DNA from: Alectoria sarmentosa | Taxonomy: Eukaryota > Ascomycota > Lecanoromycetes > Lecanorales > Parmeliaceae | Direction of reading: 5' to 3' | Assembly: GCA_009733775.1 (NCBI GenBank) | Contig: WOGZ01000419.1 | Location: 1-25,252, forward strand | DNA length: 25,252 nt | Shown here: positions 9,262 to 20,085 of the stretch, one piece after another | Position numbering within the stretch: the stretch's first letter is position 1 | Layout: every line of letters begins with the position of its first letter | Made by a program: the position numbers and the translations under genes | Notes under the pieces: model-generated | The model's input: only the letters and a program-made list of their open reading frames with translations | Databases searched by the model: none | Told to the model about the DNA's origin: nothing

Positions 9262-9383
9262 TGTGAAAATATAATGTAAAACATTTAATTGTATTGAATT
9301 AAGAGTGTTACGAAGAAAAGTGCGATTAAGTTACGAACGCATGCGCCCGTCACGTGATTTATCACGTGACCTGAATTTCGACA
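9262..9383 (-). repeat. 5' LTR of copia element B (short form)
   Basis: A 122-bp LTR, TGTGAAAA...TTTCGACA on the + strand. Aligned to the matching 120 bases of the left LTR it has 12 differences by my hand count, all transitions and no indels. Most are C-to-T or G-to-A in this copy, as RIP would leave them. It keeps two TCACGTGA palindromes (9350-9357 and 9362-9369). Confidence 0.93.
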
Positions 9384-9388
9384 TTATT
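9384..9388. repeat. Target-site duplication TTATT, right copy (element B)
   Basis: Matches 2156-2160. Keeping one copy and deleting B makes C's codons run on without a shift (GCA TTA TTT AAA AAT CGA). Confidence 0.92.
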
Positions 9389-10560
9389 TAAAAATCGAAT
9401 TTATTTATTATTAAGTCATAAATTCGAACAAGTTAAGAAATATTTGAATGAACATTTGAGAAAAGAATTTATCGTATTTAATTATGCTTTATTCGCCTTA
9501 TCTGTTTTATTTATTGAAAAATCAAATAAAGATTTGCGATTTTATGTGAATTATCGAAAATTGAACGTTATTATCAAAAGAAATCGATATTTTATTTCAT
9601 TAATAAATGAGATTTTAACAAAAATATAAGATTGCAAATATTTTACACGATTTGACATTATCGTTATTTTTAATAAATTTCAAATGCATCTTAATAACGA
9701 GAACTTTATTACATTTATTATATTTCTTAAAATATATAAATATCGAATGCTCTCATTTAAATTAATAAATAACTTTATTATTTATTAGCAATACATAAAT
9801 AATATTCTTTTCGAATATTTAAATAACTTTTATTAAACATATTTAAATAATATTCTTATTTATAATAAAATTAAAAAAAAACACATTTAATATATTCGAT
9901 TAATTCTTCAAAAACTACGAGAAACCGATTTATAAATAAATATTTTCAAATGCGAATTTCATATATAAAAGATCAAATTTTTAAACTTATTAATATTTAT
10001 TAATGAATTACGAATAAATTCGATTAAGATATAAATCGTTATCGATTAAATATAATTTACAAATCTAAAGCAAATATAAATCTTTATTGACTTTTATAAT
10101 TTTTATAAAAGGTTTATAAAAAACTTCTCGAAGATAATTAAATCGATAACTCGTTTTATAAAAAAGAATGTTATTTATAAAAGATTATCTGCTTATTAAA
10201 AAATCTTTATTTAATTAAAAATTAACGTTATATAAACTTTTATTTTGCGACATTTCGATAAATTCAAAAAAACAATTTTAAAAACGACTTTTTTCGATTA
10301 TATTAATGAGAGAATATTATAATATGATAATGAGGGAATATTATGTTTAATAATCTTTTATAATAAAAACCTGATTTCGATCGAATGCAATTATTAAATC
10401 TACGATAAAAACTTATTCGTTATCATTTGATATTTAAAACATTAACGATCTAAATTGAAATGTATCGACATTTCGATCAAAATATTCACGAATTATAAAG
10501 ATCTTATGTATTTTATTAAAGAACGTGATTTAAATCGTTATTAAATTAAATATCTCGATA
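9389..10560 (+). pseudogene. Reverse transcriptase and RNase H of gypsy element C, decayed
   Basis: This continues C's pol after element B. The + strand reads RIYLLLSHKFEQVKKYLNEHL, then the 61-codon open stretch 9444-9629 with LFIEKSNKDLRFYVNYRKLN (9546-9566 is V(D)YRKLN). Next come FTRFD, with the first RT Asp kept at 9654-9656, and YLNN at 9840-9851, from YLDD by G-to-A. 'F.KCEFHI' near 9950 and 'IECNY*IYDKNLF' near 10380 (Ty3 RNase H 'CNYEIYDKEL') follow. Motifs from 9390 onward share one reading frame interrupted only by RIP-type stops. This is the best-preserved protein of the window, but it is still dead. Confidence 0.95.
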
Positions 10561-11364
10561 TGTTGTTCGAGTATAACATCAAAATCATTTATTGTTCGAG
10601 ATCATAAAACCTTAAGATTAATGTTCTCATTCGAGTAATTAAATGCAAATTTATCGACTTTATAAATAAACGATTTAAATAATAACATCAAATCATTTTT
10701 ATATCGAATCGTTTAAATCTCGATGATATCGAGTTCGAGATTAATGTTATTAATAAATTTTTTTATTATAAAATGTTTAAAGCGAACAAAGTCGATAACG
10801 AATATAACGAAATACGCGAGATAATTATTGATAATAATAAAAAATTGAGAAGTATCACATTCAATAAATGCATTATCACAAACGATATTTTTTATTATAA
10901 CGATCGTTTATAAATATTTGAATTTATGTATATCGTTATTATTTAAGAAACATACGATTCATTTGTATATAATTATTTAAAAGTTGTTTATATATATAAA
11001 TTATTTAAATGAAAATATTATTAAAGGAATATAAAGATAATAATCGTTATATATGCTAATAATTGTTATATTTGCAGAAAAATTAAAGCTCTTAAACATC
11101 GTGAACATAATTTATTATAATTATTTTCAATTTCACAAAAACGTTAATAAAACATTTTTATAAACTTCATCGTCGGTTTATTATTATCAAAAAATTATAA
11201 CGTTATATGAATTATAATTGATCGTTTAATTAAGAAGCGTTATTATTTACGTATTATGCACGACGGAAAATAATAACACATTTATTAAAAACATTATTGA
11301 AATGCTCATTGAAAAAATCTTTCGTATACACGAATTATTAACATTAATAATATTCGATCGAGAC
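10560..11364 (+). pseudogene. Integrase of gypsy element C, N-terminal part, cut by element D
   Basis: This is the RNase H-integrase junction and the first part of integrase. The zinc-finger CxxC is at 11064-11075 (CYIC, followed by RKIKALKHREH). The core starts KNIFINFIVGL, where the first catalytic Asp is now Asn (AAC, 11163-11165; family 'DISVDFI.GLP'), followed by IIIDRLIKKR. The second catalytic Asp survives in FDRD at 11353-11364 (family 'SDRG'), one frame away from the finger because of a small indel. At 11364 gypsy element D interrupts the gene; it resumes after 25104. The interval 10560-10900 shows only mutated linker sequence. Confidence 0.92.
11361..11364. repeat. Target-site duplication AGAC, left copy (element D)
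   Basis: AGAC precedes D's left LTR and follows its right LTR at 25101-25104. Four bases match unambiguously; a fifth does not. Confidence 0.82.
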
Positions 11365-11591
11365 TGTCAGAGATTGTACATTGAACTGAAATAACACTTG
11401 TATGTGATTTGAATAAAATATTAATTATGCTATATTACAAGTGCATGCTGATGTTAAAAAATATGTAAACGTTAAAGCTCGACGTTAATGCGCTATCGGC
11501 GTTAAATGTCAAATCGCATTAAATTCAATCGAGTTATATATTGAAGAGAGGCTGATTAAAAAGATAAATTGATAGATTTAAAATCATAACA
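11365..11591 (-). repeat. 3' LTR of gypsy element D
   Basis: A 227-bp LTR from TGTCAGAG to ATCATAACA, aligned without gaps to 24874-25100. I count about 41 differences, all transitions except one G/C. The terminal inverted TGTCA/TGACA is kept on the left, and the right end is changed to TAACA. This copy has lost more G and C than its partner. Confidence 0.94.
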
Positions 11592-11606
11592 TTATTTCCC
11601 TTTTCA
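11592..11606 (-). promoter_or_regulatory. Polypurine tract of element D
   Basis: TTTCCCTTTTC next to the left LTR is GAAAAGGGAAA on the minus strand, directly ahead of the 3' LTR. It confirms that D is transcribed right to left. Confidence 0.82.
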
Positions 11607-13450
11607 AATTCGACATGTTTTCATAACGAAATAAAATTATTTATATTTTGAAAATCCTTTAATATTATATAAATCAACGATGTTTTTTATAGAATTGAAA
11701 TCATTTTCTCAATTGTGAAAATTCAATTTATTAATTTTGATTCAATTTTTTTAAACGAGCATATGAGAATCATTCATTAATATAATAATTAATAATTCTC
11801 AATTTTCAAATGTTTGAAAAAACGAATATAATCTTGATTTGTTTGAATTGAAATGATGAAAATTCGTTATCAAATCTGAACAATCAATTACATAAATGTA
11901 TAAATATTATTTGAGATCGTCGACGTGCTCGATTCATTTGAATTTGTATATTAAATATTCCTTTTTTTTCGTGATCGAGTCTTTTCTTCGTTTATCGATT
12001 TGGGAATTAATAATTCCATTTATGAAATGATCCGCTCCTTTTTTGTCGATGTTTATAAAAAAACGGTTTTGTTTAATTTGATAAAAAATCATTATTGTTC
12101 AAATGTAATAATTATGAGTGAAAGATAAAGAAAATATTCATTTTTTTTAATAAATTCAATTCGTATATCATATTATTAATAATTTTAATTATTTTAAAAG
12201 AGTTCATATTTTTATGATTTAACGATTTATTCAATTAATTTATTTTGATGTTTTTAACGTTTGACATTATCATATTTTTTTTTCTAAATTGAAATGTTAA
12301 TAATCAATAACGATTCGCTTATTTTATCATTAATGTTTATAATCATTTGAATTTTTCTTAAAAAAACAATTATAAGTTTTTCATCTTTTCGATAAACTTA
12401 TCAACGATAATTATTTCTCTTTTAAATCTTTAAATAAAATTAATGTCTTATAATGTTAATGATTTAAGATCGTTTCTCGATATATATTTTTTAATAATTA
12501 AAAATGAAGTAATTTTAATAAAAACTTTTTTATTTAAATTAATCTCGAATTTAACAATTAATAAAAAGTCGATTTAATTATTTTGATTATGATTAATATA
12601 AACACGTAAATATTATTTTAAGATTATATTAACGCTTTTTGTTTGATTATTTGTTTTAAAGTGAAACGGTTGAAAACAACTTTGACTTAATGTCAATGCG
12701 TTAATAAAATCTTTTTTAAAAATAAACGATAAATTGAATTTTACGATTCGATATGATTATGATTAAATAATCTTTCTCTCGTCAAATTCATTCGATGAAT
12801 GTTTATATTATTATTTCAATTTTTAAAAAATTAAAATTTTTTTTTTTTTTTTAATAATTTATTTACGATAATTATTATATATTCGAATTTGCGATCAAAT
12901 TTGAAATAAATAAGTAATGAGATAATGAAGTTCACGAAAATGTTTTATTAATATCGATTCAAAATGAAAAATGATTTTAGAAAACCTTATTTGTCTTTTT
13001 TATAAATCTTTGATCTTTTATATGCGTGACAACTCTTTATATATCGAATTATCGTATCGATTATCTTTAATTAATAATAATAATAACTCATTTTATTATA
13101 AATCGATAATCTCTTCGCATGTTCGTTTAATAAAGACTTATAAATATGCTTAATAATTTTAATTTTGAATTTAAAATGATTAAAAACGTATAATTTAAGA
13201 TCAATATAAAATATTTGATTATGAATTTCGCAATCACTCAATTCGAATTTTATTCTTTTTTTTATAAGATCATAAAAGATTCTTGATTGATTAACGATCT
13301 TGGTCGTTATAATGCGTTATATTACATCATCGTTTTCATATTTTTTTATCGCAATTAATAAATCAAATGTTATAACGAAAATTATTAATTCTTTTAAAAA
13401 CTTTTTAATAGATTTTAAGACATTAGATAACGATTTTTTCAATGACTTTT
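11607..13450 (-). pseudogene. Integrase and 3' region of gypsy element D, decayed
   Basis: The minus strand at about 12900-13060 reads AYKRSKIYKKDK, then GFLKSFFILNRY**NIFVNFIISL. This is the mutated form of the Ty3 integrase stretch 'C..CKR.K....GLL.PLP.P...W..ISVDFI..LP'. The first catalytic Asp is now Asn at 12930-12932. It continues from RNase H on its right without interruption. The remaining core residues and the C-terminal end (to about 11.9 kb) were not resolved. About 11607-11900 is probably 3' untranslated sequence, with nothing recognisable. Confidence 0.78.
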
Positions 13451-13891
13451 TATTGCTAATGTTTATATTATAAAAATCATATATCATTAATGCAAATTTA
13501 GAAATTGAGATTTCTTATTTATTTAATAACATAAAAATAGGATTTATTGTTTATTTGATATCTTCGTTCAAATTATCTCGCTTTAACATCAATTGATGTT
13601 GATATTTACGACGATCATTATTATCATTTCTTAATAAATTCTTTATTCTTCGAATGAGATTATTAGATTTTATCTCTTATTTATTTAATTTATATGAAAT
13701 CTTGAAATTAAATTCAAAAAGAAATTCAGCTCATTTGATTTAATGACGATTAAATTATTTAATGATTATGAAGTATTTCAAATTTCTATAATCAATAAGG
13801 ATCTTAATAAGATTTTTTATCAAAATGTCAATCAACTTTAAACGTTATTTCTCGAATATTTATACAATAATTAATAACTTTTTATTATAAA
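13450..13891 (-). pseudogene. RNase H, second part, of gypsy element D (left of the Helitron)
   Basis: The minus strand reads YNKKLLIIV*IFEK*RLKL, then KILIDYRNLKYFIIIK (about 13764-13803), then AEFLFEFNFKISY. These are mutated forms of the Ty3 RNase H motifs YDKELLAIV.AFE.WR.EL, VLTDH(R/K)NLEYFMTTK and (W)(A/S)E(F/Y)L..F(N)F.I.YRPG. The following basic/acidic stretch with 'LIRRIKNLLRNDNNDRRK' corresponds to 'ALTRR'. The first codons join the RNase H start at 20086 onward when the Helitron is removed. Confidence 0.9.
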
Positions 13892-13990
13892 CAAGTCAAG
13901 GTCCATAAATTAACTTTATGATACTCAAGGCAAATGAAGGCGAAAAGAATTTAAATAACGTCGATTAAGCGGACTCTGCTTGCTTTTCTA
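13892..13990 (-). promoter_or_regulatory. Helitron 3' end with terminal hairpin
   Basis: CATAAA (13904-13909) and TTTATG (13915-13920) form a perfect 6-bp stem with a 5-base loop, 11 nt from the inferred end. A short hairpin at this distance is the known Helitron termination signal. The whole 13892-13990 stretch is richer in G and C than the coding part, for example GCGGACTCTGCTTGC near 13970. Confidence 0.7.
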
Positions 13991-14014
13991 TGCGTATATG
14001 ATTTATTTTTATTA

Positions 14015-17000
14015 TTATATAAAAAGCATTTGCTTAATAATCTTATTTTTGATACATTTAATCGAATGATTCGATTGTTTTTTTGAAAAATCGTTTAAAA
14101 TCATAATGAATAAATCGACTTTATTAATGATTCGGTTTAAGATTATATATAATTATTTATAAGTGAAGATCTTCGATTATAAATATAAATCAATTTATTA
14201 TAAAGATTAATCTTACGATTTATTAATCGTTATATTAAAGATTAAGTGAATTACATATTAAATGCGTCGAAAGAGAATATATAAATTGTTCGAATCGAAC
14301 GAAGCAAGAGATATGTGTAATATATAATAACGTTTATTATCATGTTCGTTTTTAAAGATGCGATAATCGAGTATTTTAAATTCAATATATTTGATTTATA
14401 AACGTGTTTCATTACATAAATTTTATAATTGTTATAAATTTTTTAATAACATTATTATATAATTTTTTTTCAATTTCAAATGATGAGATGATAAAGAGAT
14501 TAATTTAAAAACGTTTATTAATTCGATAAATAAAAAAAAGCTATTTTTTTCGTCAACGATTTGATTATGATTAATATATATCGTTTTGATTTTAAAAAAA
14601 TTGTTAAGAATTTGATTATTGAATCGAATAAGGTTTTTGTTAAGGGTGTAAAGAATCGTTTTAAAAATATAAAAGTTAAATGCTCGATGTGAATTCAGAT
14701 CGCGATAAATAACATTAATCAAATTTATAATAATGTTATTTGATAATTAATCGATAAATCAATCGACAGCCTCTCGTTTTTTTATGTTTATTAAAATTTC
14801 ATTATTCACATTTAAAAGATTATTTGCGAATGCTTTTATATTAATATGATTTTATTTAACTAAATTCGAATTGCGAAATCTCATATTTTTCGTGAGTTTT
14901 AGAATTTAAATGTGATTTTATAAATATGAGATTTTTAAAATAAATGTAACGATACGTTTTGATTTAACGTCTTTGATAATTAATAAGATTTGATGAAAAT
15001 CGTCACAAAAATATATGATTATGTTATTAAACGATTTAAGATCTTTGCGAATGTTTTAAAGCATACGATTAATAACCTCGATATCAAAACGATTTTATAT
15101 TAAAATCTCATTTTAAAAAATTAATTCAATTGCATATAATAATTCGATCAAATCGAATTTATTTAGAACATCGTAAGAGAATTGAGTAATAATATTTAAA
15201 GAGATTTTAAAACGAAAATAAATGATATAATTTTTTTGAAAAAGAATAAAAACGATGTTTAAAAAAATTATAATAATTATTATTTTAAAGGTCCCGCGTA
15301 TTTTTTGTAAAACGATGTTTTAAAATATGATTTTGTTAATATTTTCATAATCGTTTAAAAAGAAGAGATAATCATTAAAAAAAAATATCGCGTTTCAAAT
15401 AACGTTTGCAATCATCATTTGATTATTATTGAAATTCGTTCACATTTGTTTTTAAATGTTCATTTGATAAAAACGTTTTTCGCGTAAAAGGCGATTGCGT
15501 TCGTTATTATAATGTTATTTATAATTATGCTACATTTTTAATAAATCAAAATCGTTAATTAAATTAATATTTTTTATAAAGTTGAAGTTATCTTTTTTTA
15601 AACGAATTTGAATTAAATAAAAACAAAAGTCTTCGATAATAATTTATTTCGCTTATATATCGTTTAATAAAACGAAATTTTGATAATAAATTTGAAAAAT
15701 ATATATATAATCGTCAAAAAATTTAAATAAAAAAATGTGTTAATGATGAGAGAGAATAAAAGGAATTGCGGGTAAATAAAAGAAAAATACGTTTAACGAG
15801 ATCACTTTTGATGAAAGAAAAAAGAAACATCACATCAAAAAAAGTGATGATGTTTTATTATAATAAATAACGCGATAATTTTCTTTTTTCGCAATTGAGA
15901 CATTTTGAAAGAAATTGCGAAAAAAAAAAAAAAACGTTTAATGGGATTATTTTTAATAAAAAAAAAAGCAATATCATATCAAAAAAAGTGATAATGTTTT
16001 ATTATAACAAATAGCGCGGTAATTTTCTCCTTTCGCAATTGAAACACTTTTACACATCAATTAAATTGAATTATATATCTCGTTTTATATTTATTTCATA
16101 AATTAAACGATTTATTGAATTCATAATTAAATAAAAACATTACGAAAAGATTTCGTAAAAAGTTTTCGCTTTTTTAAACATCTACTTTTTTCAAGATTTT
16201 ATCTCATTCGACGTTATTATGCGTGAAATTTTTTATTATATAAACGATATAATAATTTAAAAAAAAATCATCATTCATCGTTTATAAATTTTCATAAAAT
16301 AAGAGATTTGATACGTTCAAAAGAAGAAAGCGTAGATAATAAAGTTCGCTTGTATTGAAATTAATATAATATATTTTCATAATAATATCGATGCGTTTTT
16401 AACGTGAATTTCATTTTTAATTATTTTAAATGTTTTTTTTTTAAATGTAATGTTTCATTAAATCAATGTAAAAAAGATTTATTGATCGTCTTTGTTATTA
16501 ACGTCGTGTATTTAATTAAAAAAAGATTATAAAAGAAATTTGATATTCGTTTGTTATTATTATATCAAATAATTAAAAATCATTATTAAAGATCACGATT
16601 TGTTGATTTAAAAAATGAATAAATAATCGCTTTATAATAAAATTGTGATTATATAATTTGAAATCAAATATTTTTTAACAAACCTTTATTGACCTCATTT
16701 AACGTGCGTCTTGATATTTTTGAATTTCATTTATCGAATTTATCACATTATTTTCGTTCACTCGTTTCATTCGAAAATTGATTTAATCATTATTTTTATA
16801 AATGTATTTGAAAATGTATTTATAAATTTTAATGTTAACGCATATTTTTATATTGATATGAACATTATATTTGATCGATAAATACGAATTATAAAACATT
16901 ATTCAATAATTTTGTTTAAATTCATTTTTTAAAGTTATAATAGATTTATGTCGACGATAAATAAAATATTCGATATTTGATTTAAAAATAATGTGATTAT

Positions 17001-19650
17001 TGAATTCCTTTAAAAATCGTTTATTATATTTATTTTTATTCGAATTTTAATAAAATGAAACGATATTTGTTTTATTTATAGCGTAATAATTATAATTATC
17101 ATAAATTATACATTTGATTATGATGATATAAAGATTGAGAAATCGCATATGATTAAAGATTTCAACATTAATAATGACGTTTATCTCATTAACGTTCAAA
17201 TAACGATTTTTAAGATATAATATAATGAATATATGAACATGCGATAATCTTCGTTTTTGAAATTTTATAATATAACAATACGTCGAGATTCGATCTTTTA
17301 TTCGCAAAAATCAATTAAGATTAAAATTAATTATCGAAATTTCAATTGATTATAATTCGATTTTCGGAATAAAAAGAAAAAATTTGAGAACATTATAAGA
17401 TTTATAAATAAGAATTACGACGTATAAAAAGTTGAATTGTGTTAAAAGTATTTTTAAGGATTATAACTTACATTAATTGCTTAATTAACGTGTTTTTAAA
17501 AGATTTATTATGAATAAGTTTATTGAAAAGAATGAAAAAAGTTTATTAAACATTTTCTTTTTCAAGATATTATTTATGAGAATTTTCAATTTCAATTTAA
17601 ACATTTTTATTATCAAATTAAATCGATTAATAATCAATTCGTCGAATAATAAATTAACGATAATTTCAATTCATTTTGAATTATAAATGAAGATAATAAA
17701 GATGTTTAATCGATTAAATTTAATAATTAAAATCATGCAATTTTAATAAAGTTATTTTATAAATCGTAAATCTTCTTAATATAAAAAAGGAAAAATAATA
17801 CGTTATTTGTCAACTTATACGCTTATAATAATTTCATCGATTTAAACATTAATGATTATTTGATAAATGTCAATTCGAATAATTTTCTGATTTTATTTCA
17901 TTCAATGAAATTAATTATTTTTAATAATTACATATGCATCGTAGACGAAGTGTTAAAATAATTTATCGCAATGAAAAAAACGATTGAATTTGATAAAACG
18001 AATTTATATAAAATATTTATGAAAAATCAATTTGATAAGTTTGAAAAAATAAAGAGATAAATTTATAAAAAAAGATTAATGTGACTCGTGTTAAATCTTT
18101 TCGATTATTAATTCGTAAAACGAAATTGTTATTATTATTTCGATTAACAAAAAGATTTTTATTAAATGAAACATTTATAATGAATATATTATTATGTTAT
18201 AATTATTCGTCAAATGAAAAGATAAGAGAATAACGCAATAATATATAAACGAAATATTAATATAAAACATTATATTTATCGTTATTTTAAATTTCAATCA
18301 AAACGTCTCTCATCTCGAATATATTTAATAAATTATTTATATCGTTTTTTTAAATAATAACGATTTCATTTAAAATAAAACGATTATAAATGCGTAAATT
18401 ATAATGTTATAAATTTTTATATAATAATTTATAATTTTATATAATTGAATCGATTTTCAATTTTTTAAATATCGTTTTAAAGATAATAATATAAAAATTA
18501 ATGCTTTTAAAAAAAAAATTATTTTTCGATAAAATTATTATTTAATATTATTATAATAATTATATTTAATATAATTAATATAAAAAACGCGATCGAGAGA
18601 AAATTATATCGTATTATGAATTGTTTTTAAGTGTTATTTATGATATAAATTTAATTAAAAATCGATCTCTCGTTTTTTGAAGGCGTTAAAATAAATATAT
18701 AAATGATAATCGCGTTTTACATTTTATACGTGAATAAAACGATTGAATAATTGATAAAAATTTATTATAAAATTATCGAGGCGACATTATTATATTAAAC
18801 ATTATAATTACGATATTTTTTATATTTATCGATCAAAATTATGATATTAAACTTTAAAGAATATAAAATGTTATTAATATTACGTTTATTAAGATTAATA
18901 AAATTATTTACATTTTTTTTAATCTTATAATGCTCTTTATTCTCGCTTTAATCGTTTTTTTAATCGTCGTTTTATAAAAAATCTATTTTAAATGTAACGA
19001 CTTTAATTTTGTCGTTATTATAACATTATTTAAATGTTTCGTTTATAAACGACGTCGCATTATATCGATCGCAAATTTAATTTATAAAATCGAGATTATA
19101 TCGTAAAAACTTTATAATATATAAATAACGCGCAATATAATTTGTTAATTTTATTAAAAATTAAATAAATTGAATAAATTAAGTAGTTTTCAAAAAGGGT
19201 TGAAAAACGCGTTATTAAAAGAGTCGATATTAAGAAAATTTGTTGATAAATCTCGCAGTAAAGAATTCTTTATATCGATTAAAACATTTTTCGATCGTTT
19301 AAAAATATAAAAGACGCGTCGTTAAGTGAAAGAAAAAATGATAAGCGAGATGAAAAAGAAAAACGCGTTTTGAAAAAATAAAAATCGATTAATTTGAAAA
19401 GACGACGATTATGAGAGCGAGAAATTTATTTTAAGTTTTTTAAAAGATTTTTCATCGCGATTAATAATAATAATAATTGATTTTTTAAAAGTAATTAATG
19501 TTTTATTTCGATTGTCGACGAAGAAAAACTCGTTTAAAGAACGACGTTTATACGCGTTAATATGAGCTTTAAAAGAGTGTTGAAAGACGATTATAATATT
19601 TAAGATTCTTCGTAATATAAAGGCGAAGCGTATTAATAATAAATATATTT
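14015..19650 (-). pseudogene. RepHel (rolling-circle Rep nuclease / PIF1-like helicase) of the Helitron, decayed
   Basis: The transposase that nicks and unwinds the Helitron. Landmarks on the minus strand from the N-terminus: a Ser/Arg-rich stretch (about 19.1-19.65 kb); a Cys-rich motif CDRYNATSFINETFK*CY (19019-19073, from C..C.A...E...CC); DAYVIIKNN (about 17950); the HUH motif SHVHIFI (H-V-H at 17233-17241, family 'LPHAHIL') in the 86-codon stretch 17047-17307; the catalytic Tyr region IYKYIFKYIYK (about 16785-16830). The helicase has N-terminal NRLLREKRFY (about 15500), a P-loop NDYENINKI (15329-15355, from DG.GGTGKT), PDLN-type block 14432-14722 ending IMLLKNL, LCNETR (14402-14419), and the final RRR...TINKS*D*SL (14215-14275). 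Many RIP stops; start uncertain. Confidence 0.92.
15761..16050. repeat. Tandem repeat of about 144 bp, two units, in the Helitron Rep-helicase interval
   Basis: Units near 15761-15905 and 15908-16050. Corresponding sites lie 144 bp apart: CAAAAAAAGTGAT(G/A)ATGTTTTATTATAA at 15836 and 15980, GCAATTGA at 15891 and 16035. Unit 1 also contains an inverted ATCACTTTTGATG / CATCAAAAAAAGTGAT pair. It lies between Rep (ends about 16.7 kb) and the helicase start (about 15.5 kb), where coding sequence is expected. It is purine-rich on the + strand and could be an intron, a spacer or an expanded linker. Confidence 0.75.
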
Positions 19651-20085
19651 ATATTCATAATTAATTAAACGATTAATTAAATAATAAAAATATTACGCGT
19701 GACTCCGCATTTAATAAATAAATAAATAAAACGAAAAAAAAATTGATCGATTTCGAACAAGTTTTATAAAACTTCAAAATTGAATATTTGAACATTTATT
19801 CACTTCACAAATATTGAATCAAATATCGATATTTTTACGTCGTTGAAAAGCGCAAATCGAGTTTTACAATTTACGAAATTATAAAGAAATTATGTCTTTA
19901 AGAGGGTAGGGGGCAAAAGATGTAAAATTTCTACATATAAATTTTGATGAGGCCGCTCGGGAGGCCTAAAGACGCTATTCTGACGCTATTTCAAAAGGCG
20001 GAATCAGATAGAATTTATGATTGACTGCACATACAAATTTAAAGTATTTTAGCTCAGCCCTACATTATTCTTTTATATATACTAA
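19651..20085 (-). other. Helitron 5' region, less mutated outer 190 bases
   Basis: No coding sequence recognised. About 19895-20070 contains CC, GG and CT-rich words that are almost absent elsewhere (for example GAGGCCGCTCGGGAGGCC near 19951-19968, and GGGTAGGGGGC at 19904-19914). Such a patch at an element end may reflect a short region escaping RIP. It could also be a small separate insertion: TA at 19907-19908 and 20061-20062 flanks 152 bp with weakly similar inverted ends, but no reading frame tests this. Confidence 0.55.

Larger units (their letters stand above)
2161..9383 (-). mobile_element. Element B: full-length Ty1/copia retrotransposon inserted in element C
   Basis: This is a 7,223-bp LTR retrotransposon on the minus strand. 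It has TG...CA LTRs at both ends, a TTATT duplication, a PBS inside the right LTR, and a polypurine tract (minus strand) inside the left LTR. Domains on the minus strand run gag, protease, integrase, RT, RNase H from right to left. This protease-integrase-RT order defines Ty1/copia, as opposed to Ty3/gypsy where integrase comes last. All domains are broken by transitions. At 7.2 kb it is longer than the usual 5-5.5 kb; the excess lies in the gag region (about 7.2-8.6 kb) and in 1.1 kb after RNase H. Confidence 0.95.
13892..20085 (-). mobile_element. Helitron inserted in RNase H of element D
   Basis: A rolling-circle transposon of about 6.2 kb on the minus strand encoding a decayed RepHel (HUH nuclease plus PIF1-family helicase). 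Ends are set by D's reading frame: D's AAT TAC GAA A (ending at 20086) joins TT TAT AAT AAA AAG (from 13891), giving NYEIYNKKLL, the canonical Ty3 'NYEIYDKELL'. The join lies between A and T, the usual Helitron target, with no duplication. Its 5' end reads TTAGTATATA (expected TC; C-to-T would explain it). Its 3' end has a hairpin 11 bases before ...GACTTG; canonical is CTRR, so the final bases are atypical. Confidence 0.9.

Noticed and set aside
12831..12852. Long T run as a poly(A) tail of a LINE or SINE
   Set aside because: There is no adjacent LINE protein, promoter box or target duplication. The run falls inside the integrase region of D and is ordinary for this composition.
16740..16800. 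Minus-strand words resembling the gypsy integrase motif DG(Q/R)TE
   Set aside because: Immediately upstream lies the Helitron Rep tyrosine motif IYKYIFKYIYK in the same reading, and D's real integrase is at about 12.9 kb.
17770..18230. A + strand frame with about 100 codons and one stop (…IDLNINDYLINVNSNN…)
   Set aside because: The minus strand reads a recognisable RepHel segment (KLF*HFVYDAYVIIKNN…NQKIIRIDIYQ…), so the + frame is a shadow.
19190..19680. A + strand stretch reading as a Lys/Arg/Glu-rich protein (VKEKMISEMKKKNAF...), possibly a captured gene in the Helitron
   Set aside because: The minus strand here continues into the RepHel N-terminal Cys motif at 19019-19073, and its Ser/Arg-rich reading fits a RepHel N-terminus. 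The + reading is the antisense of that.
19909..20060. A 152-bp TA-flanked segment with weak inverted ends called as a second MITE
   Set aside because: The inverted ends match poorly and no coding frame tests it, because it lies inside the Helitron 5' region. It is kept only as an alternative.
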